64,000 nt of DNA from Microbulbifer aggregans (GCF_001750105.1 NZ_CP014143.1:248001-312000); one strand, 5' to 3'; positions 19,113 to 27,830 are shown, counted from the stretch's first letter. Numbers and translations: made by a program. The notes: generated by a model not told the origin, from the sequence alone.

Positions 19113-21305
19113 TCAGCACACCTCCTGCATTTCGATACTGCGCTCCGATAACAATTGCCGCAGGCCAGCTGAAACTTCCGTGCGCCCGGCACAGGCGGCA
19201 GCTTCCAGCACTTTCGACACACTGGGGCTCGCTTCACCGCCGTGCACCCGCAGAACCGGGGCGTCCAACAGATCGAAACAACGCTGCTGGATTTCACCGG
19301 CGAGATGAGCGCCGATCGAGGTACCGATGCTGCCCTGCTCGACAATCAAGACATTTCCAGTACGGGCCACCGAGGCTTCAATGGTCTGCCAGTCGATACC
19401 CGCACGGTCCAGAGATCTCAGGTCGATCACGTCCGCATCGATACCGAGTTGCTCCACCTCATCGAGCACCACCTTTACCATCGAGAGATAGGTCAGCACT
19501 GTCATGGCATTGCCATGACGCACGGTTTTTGCCTTGCCAAGAGGAATGCAGTAATCCAGGTCATCAACGGGTGCGGGACCTCGTGAGCTGTAGAGGTCGA
19601 CGTGCTCGATCACTAGTACCGGATCCTTGCAGCGCAGGGCACTGTTCATCAGCCCGACATAGTCGTAGGGCGTTGATGGCGCTACGATGCGCCAGCCCAC
19701 TGAAGTGGCAAAGATGCCCGCTGGGTCCATACTGTGCTGGGAGCCGTAGCCGGTACCCATGGCGACTTTGGTACGCAACACCAATGGCACATTGTCATCA
19801 CCGCCAAACATGTGCCGGGCCTTGGCGATCTGGTTGAATACCTGGTCTGCGGCAACCCACATAAAGTCGGGATACATAAATTCGACCACCGGCAAAAAGC
19901 GGCCATCCACGGCCATGCCACCAGCCAGCCCAACAAAAGCATTTTCGGAAATTGGTGTGCCCAGCACCCGGTCGGGGAAGAGATCACTCAGGCCACGGGT
20001 AGCACCATTGGTGCCGCCCTTGAGGCGGTGCACATCCTCACCCATTACCACCACTCGCTCGTCTTGCTCCATGCGGCGACGCATAACGTCCGCCACCACA
20101 TCGACAAAGCGCTGCTCTTTCAGTTCACCGCCGAACTGCTCAGCTTCACAAAACCTTGCATCGCCAAATTCCGACAGGTCGCCGCGGATGCCGAAATCCC
20201 GAAAATCTGTCGACGGCCACAGCGTCGGCCGAATACGACGCTTGCCCTTCTCGTCTTCGACCAGGGCTGCGACGGTGTCATCGAGTAGTTTGTGGCAGCG
20301 CTGCTCGAGCTCGGTTCTCTCTTCATCACGGAGCAACCCTCGCTCCGACATCTTTGCCGCTATCAGGTCGATCGGATCCCGATCTTTCCACGCTTTTTCT
20401 TCCTTCTTGGAGCGATAGCCAAATGCACTGCCTGGCAGCGGGCCGCTCTGGTGGAAGTAGCGATAGACTTCAGCCTCGATAATCGTCGGGCCCTTACCCG
20501 CCCGCATATGTGCCAATGCTTCCTGGGTCGCCATGTGTACTGCCAGCGGATCCATACCGTCGACCTTCCAGGCCGGGATTCCGAATGCAGCACCACGGGA
20601 CGATAGACGTGTTTCAGCGGTGGACTCTCCCACCGTAGTGGACACAGCGTATCCATTGTTTTCGACAAAAAAGCAGATGGGTAATGACCAGGCAGCGGCC
20701 AGATTCATGGCCTCGAGCACCGAACCGATATTGATGGCGCCATCGCCAAAGAAAGTAAACGCGGCATCGCCAGTGCCGGCTCGTTTATGCGCCCAGGCAG
20801 AACCGGCCGCAAATGGCACCCCACCGCCCACGATCGCATTGGTACCCAGGTTGCCGGCTTCCGCCCAGCGCAGGTGCATGGAACCGCCCCGCCCCTTACA
20901 GAAGCCCTCTGAAAGCCCCATGATTTCCGCCAGTGTCCGCCGCACCAGATGAGCCACGCTGGGATCGAATGCGCCCTGCACAGGTAGCCCATCGGGCTGG
21001 ATAAATTGCAGCGATTTGGCCAGAAACTGGTGGTGAGCCCGATGAGAGCCGTTGATGGTGTCGGAGCCACGCATAGCAGTCATTGCACCTACAGCCCCGC
21101 CCTCTTGACCGATGGCAGAGTGCGCCGGGCCGTGAACGAGCCCCTCACTGGCCAGGGAGAGCACTTTCTCCTCGAAAGTGCGGATCAACTGCATGGAGGT
21201 AAGCATCGAGCCCAGTAAAACCGGCTCTGCCTGCTGCCAGTCCTCACTGCTTGTCTTGAGTTCGAGCCAGGGAACTTCGGCCGTGATGTTGTTTTCGATT
21301 GGCAT
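19113..21305 (-). CDS. 2-oxoacid dehydrogenase E1, fused alpha and beta subunits
   Basis: 730 residues. The N-terminal half is E1-alpha, with the thiamine diphosphate motif from FFGDGAINIG to VENNGYAVST near 190-222 and a YRSKKEEKAWKDRDPI loop. The C-terminal half (about 400-730) is E1-beta, with VVMGEDVHRLKGGTNGATRG, TPISENAFVGLAGGMA and QHSMDPAGIF. The fusion is less usual than separate alpha and beta genes. It catalyses thiamine-dependent decarboxylation of a 2-oxoacid (or cleavage of an acetoin-like compound) and acyl transfer to the E2 lipoyl group. Its start lies 4 bases after the MFS stop. Confidence 0.93.
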   Translation of the reverse strand: MPIENNITAEVPWLELKTSSEDWQQAEPVLLGSMLTSMQLIRTFEEKVLSLASEGLVHGPAHSAIGQEGGAVGAMTAMRGSDTINGSHRAHHQFLAKSLQFIQPDGLPVQGAFDPSVAHLVRRTLAEIMGLSEGFCKGRGGSMHLRWAEAGNLGTNAIVGGGVPFAAGSAWAHKRAGTGDAAFTFFGDGAINIGSVLEAMNLAAAWSLPICFFVENNGYAVSTTVGESTAETRLSSRGAAFGIPAWKVDGMDPLAVHMATQEALAHMRAGKGPTIIEAEVYRYFHQSGPLPGSAFGYRSKKEEKAWKDRDPIDLIAAKMSERGLLRDEERTELEQRCHKLLDDTVAALVEDEKGKRRIRPTLWPSTDFRDFGIRGDLSEFGDARFCEAEQFGGELKEQRFVDVVADVMRRRMEQDERVVVMGEDVHRLKGGTNGATRGLSDLFPDRVLGTPISENAFVGLAGGMAVDGRFLPVVEFMYPDFMWVAADQVFNQIAKARHMFGGDDNVPLVLRTKVAMGTGYGSQHSMDPAGIFATSVGWRIVAPSTPYDYVGLMNSALRCKDPVLVIEHVDLYSSRGPAPVDDLDYCIPLGKAKTVRHGNAMTVLTYLSMVKVVLDEVEQLGIDADVIDLRSLDRAGIDWQTIEASVARTGNVLIVEQGSIGTSIGAHLAGEIQQRCFDLLDAPVLRVHGGEASPSVSKVLEAAACAGRTEVSAGLRQLLSERSIEMQEVC

Positions 21306-21309
21306 ACTT

Positions 21310-22773
21310 TCAGTCCGTTGCTTCTACGACAGAACTAATCCGGGATTTGCCCTTGAGCCAACCCATATGGCGGGCTGCAAGGAAGTAATGGAAGGCGGCC
21401 CAGAGGAACACAGCCAGCATCACGACGATGCCGTACCGTGTTCCGTAAGCAGTGGCATCGTGGCAGGCGGTGGCCAGCGCAGCCGACGCATCCGCCGGAG
21501 CCACACCGCCGGGACAGCTGGCGACAAAGTCGGACATGCCGGCGGCGATGAACTGCCACTCGGTGGCCTTATCGATCAGCAAGCCGGCCACATAAGGCCC
21601 AAGCCCCAGGCCGACCAGATTGACTGCCACAAAGAAAAGGGCCGTGGCGGTAGCACGCATGCGCGCCGTCGCCAGGTTGTGCATGACGCCCAGGGTCGGG
21701 CCAATATAGGCATAGTGGAACAGCCCCGGCAGGAGCATCATCCACATCGAAAAGACCCAGGTCTCCCGCGTAAAGGCATAGGCGTAGGCAGGGGCGGCGA
21801 TCAGCAGACCGATAGCGGGCAGCAGCGCGTACCAGCTCAGATGGCGCTTGCCCGCCCAGTCACTGAGCACACCGCCGAGAATGGTGCCAACACCAGCAGA
21901 TAAGCCGCCGATCAGACCGAAAGCCAAGCCCAGCTGGGCGTAGCCGAGGTCAAACATACGGATGAAATAAACCTGCGAGAATGTGCCAGTGCCGTAGCCG
22001 ACAAAACCTACCAGCGTCGCGCCGATGGTGATATGCAGAAAGGCCGGATTGCCAAACAGGTGGGCGGCGGTTTCGCGAATACTTGGTGCCGGTTCTGCTG
22101 CGGCAGAGGTATCCTGGTCTGCCGCGCCGCGCTGTGGCTCGCGGGCAACCAGCACAAATACCAGAGCCAGCAGCACTCCCGGGAGCCCCACTACCATCAT
22201 GGCCACACGCCAGTTGAAGTGCTCGGTTAACCAGCCACCACTCACAGCACCCACCATCACCCCGAGCGGAATGCCGATGGAATAGATCGCGAGTGCGGTA
22301 GCGCGCTTCTTGGATCCATAAAGATCAGAAATCAACGAGTGGGCAGGAGGTGTACAACCCGCTTCACCGATTCCCACGCCCACCCGCATCAGGAATATCT
22401 GTACAAAGTTCTGGGCGGCACCACACAGCGCGGTCATGGTGGACCAGATAACAAGGCAGACGGCGATCAGGGAAACCCGGTTTACCCGCTCAGAGAGGCG
22501 GGCCAGCGGAATCCCAAGCGCGGTGTAGAAAAGTGCGAAAGCCAGCCCCTGAAGCAGGCCGAGCTGCGCATCAGTAATCTGCAAGTCGACCTTGATTGCC
22601 TGGCCCAGGGTGGCGAGGATCGTTCGGTCGACAAAATTACAGGTGTAAATCAGGACCAGCAGCCCCAGCACTAGCCTGCGCCGACGCCCACTGTAGGCCA
22701 TGAGATGCTCGCCGGGGGCTTCGCCCGCAATGGCTGCCCCAGCATTATTTTCAAAGGAAATCGCACTCTTCAT
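21310..22773 (-). CDS. MFS transporter, Spinster-like
   Basis: 487 residues from the ATG at 22773, which has AGGGG upstream; a longer frame adds 17 residues without a ribosome site. About 12 helices. The first helix NFVDRTILATLGQAIK and the GEAGCTPPAHSLISDLY block mark the Spinster-like MFS group, often found beside TonB receptors in degradative bacteria. It is first in the operon with fused E1, TonB receptor and E2, so it probably carries the same substrate or its hydrolysis product across the inner membrane. Confidence 0.9.
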   Translation of the reverse strand: MKSAISFENNAGAAIAGEAPGEHLMAYSGRRRRLVLGLLVLIYTCNFVDRTILATLGQAIKVDLQITDAQLGLLQGLAFALFYTALGIPLARLSERVNRVSLIAVCLVIWSTMTALCGAAQNFVQIFLMRVGVGIGEAGCTPPAHSLISDLYGSKKRATALAIYSIGIPLGVMVGAVSGGWLTEHFNWRVAMMVVGLPGVLLALVFVLVAREPQRGAADQDTSAAAEPAPSIRETAAHLFGNPAFLHITIGATLVGFVGYGTGTFSQVYFIRMFDLGYAQLGLAFGLIGGLSAGVGTILGGVLSDWAGKRHLSWYALLPAIGLLIAAPAYAYAFTRETWVFSMWMMLLPGLFHYAYIGPTLGVMHNLATARMRATATALFFVAVNLVGLGLGPYVAGLLIDKATEWQFIAAGMSDFVASCPGGVAPADASAALATACHDATAYGTRYGIVVMLAVFLWAAFHYFLAARHMGWLKGKSRISSVVEATD

Positions 22774-22963
22774 AAGTGGCGCCCCTGATATGTGGCGGTG
22801 CGAGCAATGGGAATGCCCACCCACCTTTTGTTATTTTTTACGCTCTCATCATCGCCCCGCAGTCGAAACTGAGAGGCCTGGCTCTGGTACCGAGTGACGT
22901 GTCACCGCCAGTCGACTCCGGCCACGATCAAAAGTCTCGCACTCAACGGGCCCCTGTCAAGCA

Positions 22964-22975
22964 ATTGGATACAAT
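22964..22975. promoter_or_regulatory. Probable GntR-type operator, copy 1
   Basis: ATTGGATACAAT, an ATTG-N4-CAAT imperfect palindrome in the divergent promoter region. It is identical to the copy at 23036-23047. It closely resembles operators of FCD/VanR-type GntR regulators, and a gene for such a regulator lies 0.7 kb downstream. Confidence 0.7.
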
Positions 22976-23035
22976 TTTCTTAGAATCGCTTGATAACGAC
23001 CGAAAACTTCGCTTGAATCTAGTCAAAACCGCCCG

Positions 23036-23047
23036 ATTGGATACAAT
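23036..23047. promoter_or_regulatory. Probable GntR-type operator, copy 2
   Basis: Second identical copy of ATTGGATACAAT, 72 bases from the first. Its TACAAT half is a good -10 hexamer, with TAGTCA 16 bases upstream as a 4/6 -35. Its last two bases overlap the first possible ATG of the VOC gene. Confidence 0.7.
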
Positions 23048-23621
23048 GAGCAACAAGAAGATGGATGAGGCGACAGGAGAGGCACGTTTGTCCGGGCTGC
23101 CCGGATTGCGCGGCATGGAGCACGTGGGCATTACCGTACCGGACCTGGAGGAAGCCACCAGGTTCTTCGTGGAGGTGATTGGCTGTGAGGTTTTCTACGA
23201 TATCGGGCCAATCAGTGACGAACAGGGAGACTGGATGTTGCGGCAGCTCAATGTGCCGCCACGAACGCGAATTCACAAACTGCGATTCTTCCGCTGCGGC
23301 CATGGATCCAATTTCGAACTGTTCGAGTACGAGGCACCCGAACAGCGACAGGAACCGCCACGCAATTGTGATATCGGCGGCCACCACCTAGCCTTCTATG
23401 TCGACGATTTCGATGCGGCGCTGGAGCACCTGAGGGCTCACGGTGTAACCGTTCTGGGCGAGCCCACCGTGAGGGATAGCGGCCCCAGTGCCGGACAAAC
23501 GTGGGTATATTTTTTATCCCCCTGGGGAATGCAGCTTGAGCTGGTCAGTTTTCCGGAGGGCAAGGGCTATGAGAAACTCACTGAGCGCCGACTCTGGCAC
23601 CCGGCGTATCCTGAGCAGTAA
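23046..23621 (+). CDS. VOC superfamily protein (glyoxalase/dioxygenase-like)
   Basis: 191 residues if the ATG at 23046 is used. An in-frame TTG at 23088, six bases after AGGAGAGG, is a serious alternative giving 177 residues, and would leave the operator/-10 upstream of the gene. One to two beta-alpha-beta-beta-beta modules. The four VOC metal-ligand positions appear filled: His in MEHVGI, Glu in FELFEY, His in GHHLAFYV and Glu in QLELVSF, so an active metalloenzyme (lyase, isomerase, epimerase or ring-cleaving dioxygenase) is likely. First gene of the rightward arm of the catabolic cluster. Confidence 0.85.
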   Translation: MSNKKMDEATGEARLSGLPGLRGMEHVGITVPDLEEATRFFVEVIGCEVFYDIGPISDEQGDWMLRQLNVPPRTRIHKLRFFRCGHGSNFELFEYEAPEQRQEPPRNCDIGGHHLAFYVDDFDAALEHLRAHGVTVLGEPTVRDSGPSAGQTWVYFLSPWGMQLELVSFPEGKGYEKLTERRLWHPAYPEQ

Positions 23622-23699
23622 TCCGACAAATTGGCAGACTTTGCCATCTGGCACCCGGGGAATAGCCGGAAACCGCCAGCGCCCCGGGGAGGGGTAACT

Positions 23700-24386
23700 A
23701 TGGAAAACGCAACACCGACACGCCGCGGGCGCAAGCCAGCTGACAGCGCTCCGGCCAGCCACCGGGTGGCGGAACAAATTCGGGAATTAATTCTGTCTTC
23801 CGAACTTCCACCGGGCAGCCGTATCTCCCAAGAATCCCTAGCCGAACGTTTCGGCACCAGCCGTATTCCAGTCCGGGACGCCCTCAATCGACTCGAGAGC
23901 GACGGGCTGGTAGTGCTCAAGCCCAGCAGTGGTGCCTGGGTAGCGAAGCTGGACCTGGATGAGTGCATTGAAATTTACAAGATCCGCGAGTGTATCGAGC
24001 CCCTTGCGCTGAGCGAATCGGTCCAGCACATCACCGACGACGACGTGGAGCTGCTGCAACGGCTCGTAGATCAAATGAGCAGCACTGACAACATCGAGGA
24101 CTTTCTCCGGCTCGATCGGGACTTCCATCTTGCCAGCTACCGCACTTCGAATATGCCTCAGCTGAATGCAATGGTGGAGCGATTCTGGAACACAACACAG
24201 CAATATCGCCGCGCATTCACCAACATCATTGGCAGCGAAGGGGCCTGGATTATTCACGCCGAACACAAGCTGATGGTCGAGGCAATTCGGCGTCGCGACG
24301 GTGAGGGTGCCGGACGTATTTTACGAGAGCATATCCGGCGCACACGCCAGAAGCTGGAACAGAATTCAGAGATCTTCCAAGACTGA
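23700..24386 (+). CDS. GntR family transcriptional regulator, FCD type
   Basis: 228 residues from the ATG at 23700, preceded by GGGGAGGGG; an earlier in-frame start at 23631 adds 23 residues lacking family character. The N-terminal winged helix (about 20-85) includes SQESLAERFGTSRIPVRDAL; the C-terminal all-helical FCD domain has the Asp/His pattern (DRDFHLASY and HAEHKLMVEAI) that binds a metal and a carboxylic-acid effector. It lies between the VOC and hydrolase genes and is the likely ligand-responsive repressor acting at the two ATTGGATACAAT sites. Confidence 0.93.
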   Translation: MENATPTRRGRKPADSAPASHRVAEQIRELILSSELPPGSRISQESLAERFGTSRIPVRDALNRLESDGLVVLKPSSGAWVAKLDLDECIEIYKIRECIEPLALSESVQHITDDDVELLQRLVDQMSSTDNIEDFLRLDRDFHLASYRTSNMPQLNAMVERFWNTTQQYRRAFTNIIGSEGAWIIHAEHKLMVEAIRRRDGEGAGRILREHIRRTRQKLEQNSEIFQD

Positions 24387-24402
24387 CAAAGCCGGGGGCA
24401 CC

Positions 24403-25557
24403 ATGATCACAGAGCGCATTCTCGATCCAGGTTTTGAACCATTGCGCGATCGATTCGCTGCGCACTTCGAGCGCGACGACGAATTCCGCGAACTGGGAGC
24501 AGCTCTTGTGGTTTATGAGCACGGCAGAAAAGTCGTGGATCTGGTCGGTGGCCACCTGGATTACGAACGAACGGTTCCCTGGACCGCGACCAGCCTGGTG
24601 AACATCTGGTCGGCCAGCAAAGTGGCAATGGCGGTCGCCATTGCCCAACTGGTGGACAGAGGGCTCGCCCGTTACGATCAGCGCGTAGCGCACTACTGGC
24701 CGGAGTTCGGGCAGAATGGCAAAAAGGATATCTCCCTGGAGCAGGTCCTTTCCCACCGTGCCGGCCTGAATGGATTTCAGGAACCAACCTCAGCCTCGGA
24801 CCTTTACGACTGGGAACTCATTGTCGACCGACTGGCTCGCCAGAGTCCCCTCTGGACTCCGGACACCACCGCCTCCTATCACGGCATGACATTCGGCTGG
24901 CTCACCGGTGAAATCATCCGGCGCATCACCGGTCAAACACCAAGGGACTATATTGCGGAAAACATCGCCAGCCCGCTCGCTGCAGACCTGCACCTTGGTG
25001 TGCCGACTGGACGCGAAGCTGATATTGCAGAAATTATTCCGCCGGAAGCTGATCGCAACCCACCGACATTCAACGACATTGCCAGCCACTGCATTCAGAA
25101 CCCGACGCCTTCCGCCCCTGCGGCCAATCAGCGTGCCTGGCAACAGGCACAGATCCCGGCCGTCAATGTGCATGCCAGCGCGGACGGCCTTGCGAGACTC
25201 TATGGTGCGCTGGCCTCACGGGCAGGCATGGGTGGCACCCACCTGCTGTCGCCGGGCGCTGTTGCGGCCATGACCAGACCACGGGGCCCGGCGTGGGACG
25301 AAATGTTGGGGACGCGGCAATGGGGCGCGGGAGTGGCACTGAATACCGGCGGCCTGTATGGCCCCGATGCGGGCGCCTTTGGCCACAGCGGCTGGGGCGG
25401 CAGTTTTGGCTGCGCAGACCCGGCAACTGGCCGAGGCATCGCCTATCTGGTGAACCGTATGGGCTCAGCACTCAATGGCGATCCGCGGGCACAGGCAATC
25501 GTGGAGCTGGCTACGGCCACAGGCCGCGTTCGCCCGGCGACGGCAACGACCGGCTAG
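24403..25557 (+). CDS. Serine hydrolase, beta-lactamase class C/EstB-like
   Basis: 384 residues from the ATG at 24403 (GGGGG upstream); the open frame extends back into the GntR gene but without a ribosome site. The SxxK pair is Ser70-Ala-Ser-Lys73; the second motif is Tyr159-His-Gly in SYHGMTFGW; HSGWGGSFG near the C terminus is the third. No signal peptide is visible, so it is probably a cytoplasmic esterase or amidase rather than a penicillin-resistance enzyme. It starts 16 bases after the regulator and ends the operon before a strong terminator. Confidence 0.9.
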   Translation: MITERILDPGFEPLRDRFAAHFERDDEFRELGAALVVYEHGRKVVDLVGGHLDYERTVPWTATSLVNIWSASKVAMAVAIAQLVDRGLARYDQRVAHYWPEFGQNGKKDISLEQVLSHRAGLNGFQEPTSASDLYDWELIVDRLARQSPLWTPDTTASYHGMTFGWLTGEIIRRITGQTPRDYIAENIASPLAADLHLGVPTGREADIAEIIPPEADRNPPTFNDIASHCIQNPTPSAPAANQRAWQQAQIPAVNVHASADGLARLYGALASRAGMGGTHLLSPGAVAAMTRPRGPAWDEMLGTRQWGAGVALNTGGLYGPDAGAFGHSGWGGSFGCADPATGRGIAYLVNRMGSALNGDPRAQAIVELATATGRVRPATATTG

Positions 25558-25601
25558 CATAGCTTCAGCCGTCACCGGCTGACCGTGCGAAACCTGAAAA
25601 G

Positions 25602-25627
25602 AAAAGCCCCGCATCGCGGGGCTTTTT
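25602..25627. terminator. Intrinsic terminator, bidirectional
   Basis: Stem AAAAGCCCCGC / GCGGGGCTTTT with a short loop and flanking A/T runs. It can stop the rightward hydrolase transcript and the leftward BASS transcript. Confidence 0.9.
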
Positions 25628-25681
25628 AGTTTGGGTAACTGCGGTTTTGATACGCGCAAGTAGCAGCGCACAGAACCAGTA

Positions 25682-26593
25682 TCAACTGGCCTCGGAGAGT
25701 CCCGCTGCAACGGCAGCATCGGACTTTTTCTGCGAGGGAATCACGCGACGCCCGTAGGCGGCAAGCAGGAAACCGATGGGGAACATCAGCACGCCATAGA
25801 TGGCCGAGGGTACCGACATCTCGCTGGAATGCAGCAGAGTCAGGGTGACCATCAGGCCCAGGGTGCCATTCTTGATGCCGAGTTCAGTTGCGACCGCCAG
25901 CGCCTGTGGGCGCGTGAGTCCGCAGGCGCGACTGGAAAGCATACCCAGGGCGACACCGAAGAGGTTGAGCAGGATCGCGGACGGACCGGCCAGAATCATC
26001 AGCTCCACGAAGCGATCGCGAATACCATAAACCAGCGCCACCACCAGCACTGCCAGTACAAGGCCACCAAAAATACTTACGGCCCCCTCTGCGCGATGAG
26101 CCAGCTTCGGTAGCCAGGCCCGGATCGCCATACCAATCATCACCGGCAGCAAGACGATGGCCGAGAGCATCAGAACAGTCCGGCCAAACGGCAGCACGAT
26201 TTCCCGCTCGGCACCCATGTAGAGCTGCAAGGCAAAGTTGGTGAACACCGGCAGGCTCATGACGGTAATCAGGCTGGCGGAAACCGTCAGTACAATGGAT
26301 AGCGCCACATTGCCGCGCGCCAACAGCGTAAACAGGTTGGAGGTGGTACCACCGGGGCAGGCGGCGATGATCACCAGGCCAACGGCAATCGCCGGCGGCA
26401 GGCTGAGCAGCCAACACAGTGCAAAAGCAATGCCCGGCATGACCACAATCTGTGCGACCGTGCCGACAATCAGCCCAACGGGTTTCACCGTGACCTGGTG
26501 AAAGTCCCGCGCGCTCAGCGTCATGCCGATACCAATCATGATGATGAACAGAGAGATCGGCAGACCGATCGAGATCAATGGACCTGATTCCAC
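25682..26593 (-). CDS. Bile acid:sodium symporter family (BASS) transporter
   Basis: 303-residue, roughly 9-10 helix protein. IIAACPGGTTSNLFTLLARGN is the BASS crossover motif (GGxxSN) that forms the sodium/substrate site, and the second repeat contains ELGIKNGTLGLMV. Bacterial members import organic acids such as pantoate, pyruvate-like or bile acids together with Na+. It is convergent with the catabolic cluster and could import a related acid, but it has its own promoter. Confidence 0.92.
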   Translation of the reverse strand: MESGPLISIGLPISLFIIMIGIGMTLSARDFHQVTVKPVGLIVGTVAQIVVMPGIAFALCWLLSLPPAIAVGLVIIAACPGGTTSNLFTLLARGNVALSIVLTVSASLITVMSLPVFTNFALQLYMGAEREIVLPFGRTVLMLSAIVLLPVMIGMAIRAWLPKLAHRAEGAVSIFGGLVLAVLVVALVYGIRDRFVELMILAGPSAILLNLFGVALGMLSSRACGLTRPQALAVATELGIKNGTLGLMVTLTLLHSSEMSVPSAIYGVLMFPIGFLLAAYGRRVIPSQKKSDAAVAAGLSEAS

Positions 26594-26736
26594 GGGAGGC
26601 TCCTCTCATTATCTCTTTATTATTGTGCTTGCGTTAACCAACGCTTTGGCAAACCCTAGCACAGGCACGAAGGGCGCGTCGCTTTTTTGCGTACCCGCCA
26701 ATGGCAACAGGAAACCGGCTTCGACAACGCAAGTCC

Positions 26737-27651
26737 ATGAGTACTTACTCTTCCAGCGTCAAACCAGACCACTGGGCCAACCTGCTCTGGACTTTGAGCG
26801 CACCGCACATCGTGCGCGACTGCGGCCTGCCGCTGTTACCGGTTGAGCGTCAGATCACCCTGAGGGACTTCTTCGATTCTGGAGAAACCCGGGCGCGCCT
26901 GGCACCAAAACTTGATCAATTCCTCGCCGAGCATGTGGCCAGACGGCTGGGCATTTATTTTGAGCATCTATGGTCCTTTGCCTTCAGCCACCACCCCCAC
27001 TACCGACTGCTGTCCCGTAACCTGCCTCTCCGCCAGGAGGGGCGCACCCTGGGTGAGCTGGATTTCCTCGTGCAATACCTGCCCGAGGACTGCACCGAGC
27101 ACTGGGAGGTGGCGGTGAAGTTCTACCTGCAGGTGGACGCCAGGCACTGGGTGGGCCCGGGACTCCGCGATCGGCTCGACACCAAACTGGCCCGCATGCG
27201 GGACCACCAACTCCCGGTTGCCAGGACTGACCTGGCCAGGACCACGCTGGCGCGCCAATCGCTGCAGGTATCGCGACAATGGGCAGTGATCCCCGGCCGG
27301 CTGTTCCGGCCTATCGTGGCGCCGCCGCCACTGCCTGCGGAGATCAACCCCGCCCTTTGCGAGTTCTGGTGGGCGACACCGGACGACTTCAGCGCACACT
27401 TCCACGATGGCGACTGGTACTGGGGCCAGCTACCCAAGCAGGCCTGGCTGGACAATCACCACTATCGGATGGAAAACCGCATGCGTGCCGGCCAGATCGC
27501 AACCGCGTTTCACACCGATCAACCCCGGCGCCCCTGGTGTGTTGCCGCACAAAATGAAGGGCGCGAGGTGAGCCGGGGCTTTATTGTGCCCGCAGACTGG
27601 CACCAGCGAGCCCTGTCTGCGCTCTCCCCGCAGGAACCCGACAGAGGTTAG
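26737..27651 (+). CDS. DUF1853 family protein
   Basis: 304 residues from the ATG at 26737; an ATG at 26701 would give 316, and neither has a good ribosome site. The segments GIYFEHLWSFAF, LLSRNLPLR, RTLGELDFLVQY and HWEVAVKFYLQ are the conserved blocks of DUF1853, whose function is unknown. The GELDF...EVAVKF arrangement resembles the D...(D/E)xK core of PD-(D/E)XK nuclease folds, an inference from pattern only. Cytoplasmic; no operon partner. Confidence 0.85.
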   Translation: MSTYSSSVKPDHWANLLWTLSAPHIVRDCGLPLLPVERQITLRDFFDSGETRARLAPKLDQFLAEHVARRLGIYFEHLWSFAFSHHPHYRLLSRNLPLRQEGRTLGELDFLVQYLPEDCTEHWEVAVKFYLQVDARHWVGPGLRDRLDTKLARMRDHQLPVARTDLARTTLARQSLQVSRQWAVIPGRLFRPIVAPPPLPAEINPALCEFWWATPDDFSAHFHDGDWYWGQLPKQAWLDNHHYRMENRMRAGQIATAFHTDQPRRPWCVAAQNEGREVSRGFIVPADWHQRALSALSPQEPDRG

Positions 27652-27772
27652 CGCCCGCATCCCCCAGGTCCCGAGGGCGGGGAAAGCAGCTTTCGACTCA
27701 AATTCCAACCGCTACCTTTGCACTGCGCCCTCCCTATCCTTCCCGTCCCCTACACTTTTCTGTTCAAACTGA

Positions 27773-27800
27773 TTGACAGGCAAAGCCTGATATTTACAAT
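27773..27800 (+). promoter_or_regulatory. Sigma-70 promoter of the gbsR-like/cydAB operon
   Basis: Perfect TTGACA -35 (27773-27778), 16-base spacer and TACAAT -10 (27795-27800). The start point would fall near 27806-27808, inside the adjoining palindrome. Confidence 0.8.
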
Positions 27801-27818
27801 TTTCAGAAATTTCTGAAA
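27801..27818. promoter_or_regulatory. 18-bp perfect palindrome, probable operator
   Basis: TTTCAGAAATTTCTGAAA is its own reverse complement. It starts at the base after the -10 hexamer and ends 12 bases before the regulator's ATG, the position of a repressor-type operator. The GbsR/MarR protein encoded just downstream is the natural candidate to bind it. Confidence 0.8.
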
Positions 27819-27830
27819 CTTCAAAAGAAA

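Noticed and set aside
24403..25557. Beta-lactam resistance gene
   Set aside because: The fold and SxxK motif are shared with class C beta-lactamases, but there is no signal peptide, the second motif is Tyr-His-Gly rather than Tyr-Ser/Ala-Asn, and the gene sits in a catabolic operon, so an esterase or amidase is more likely.
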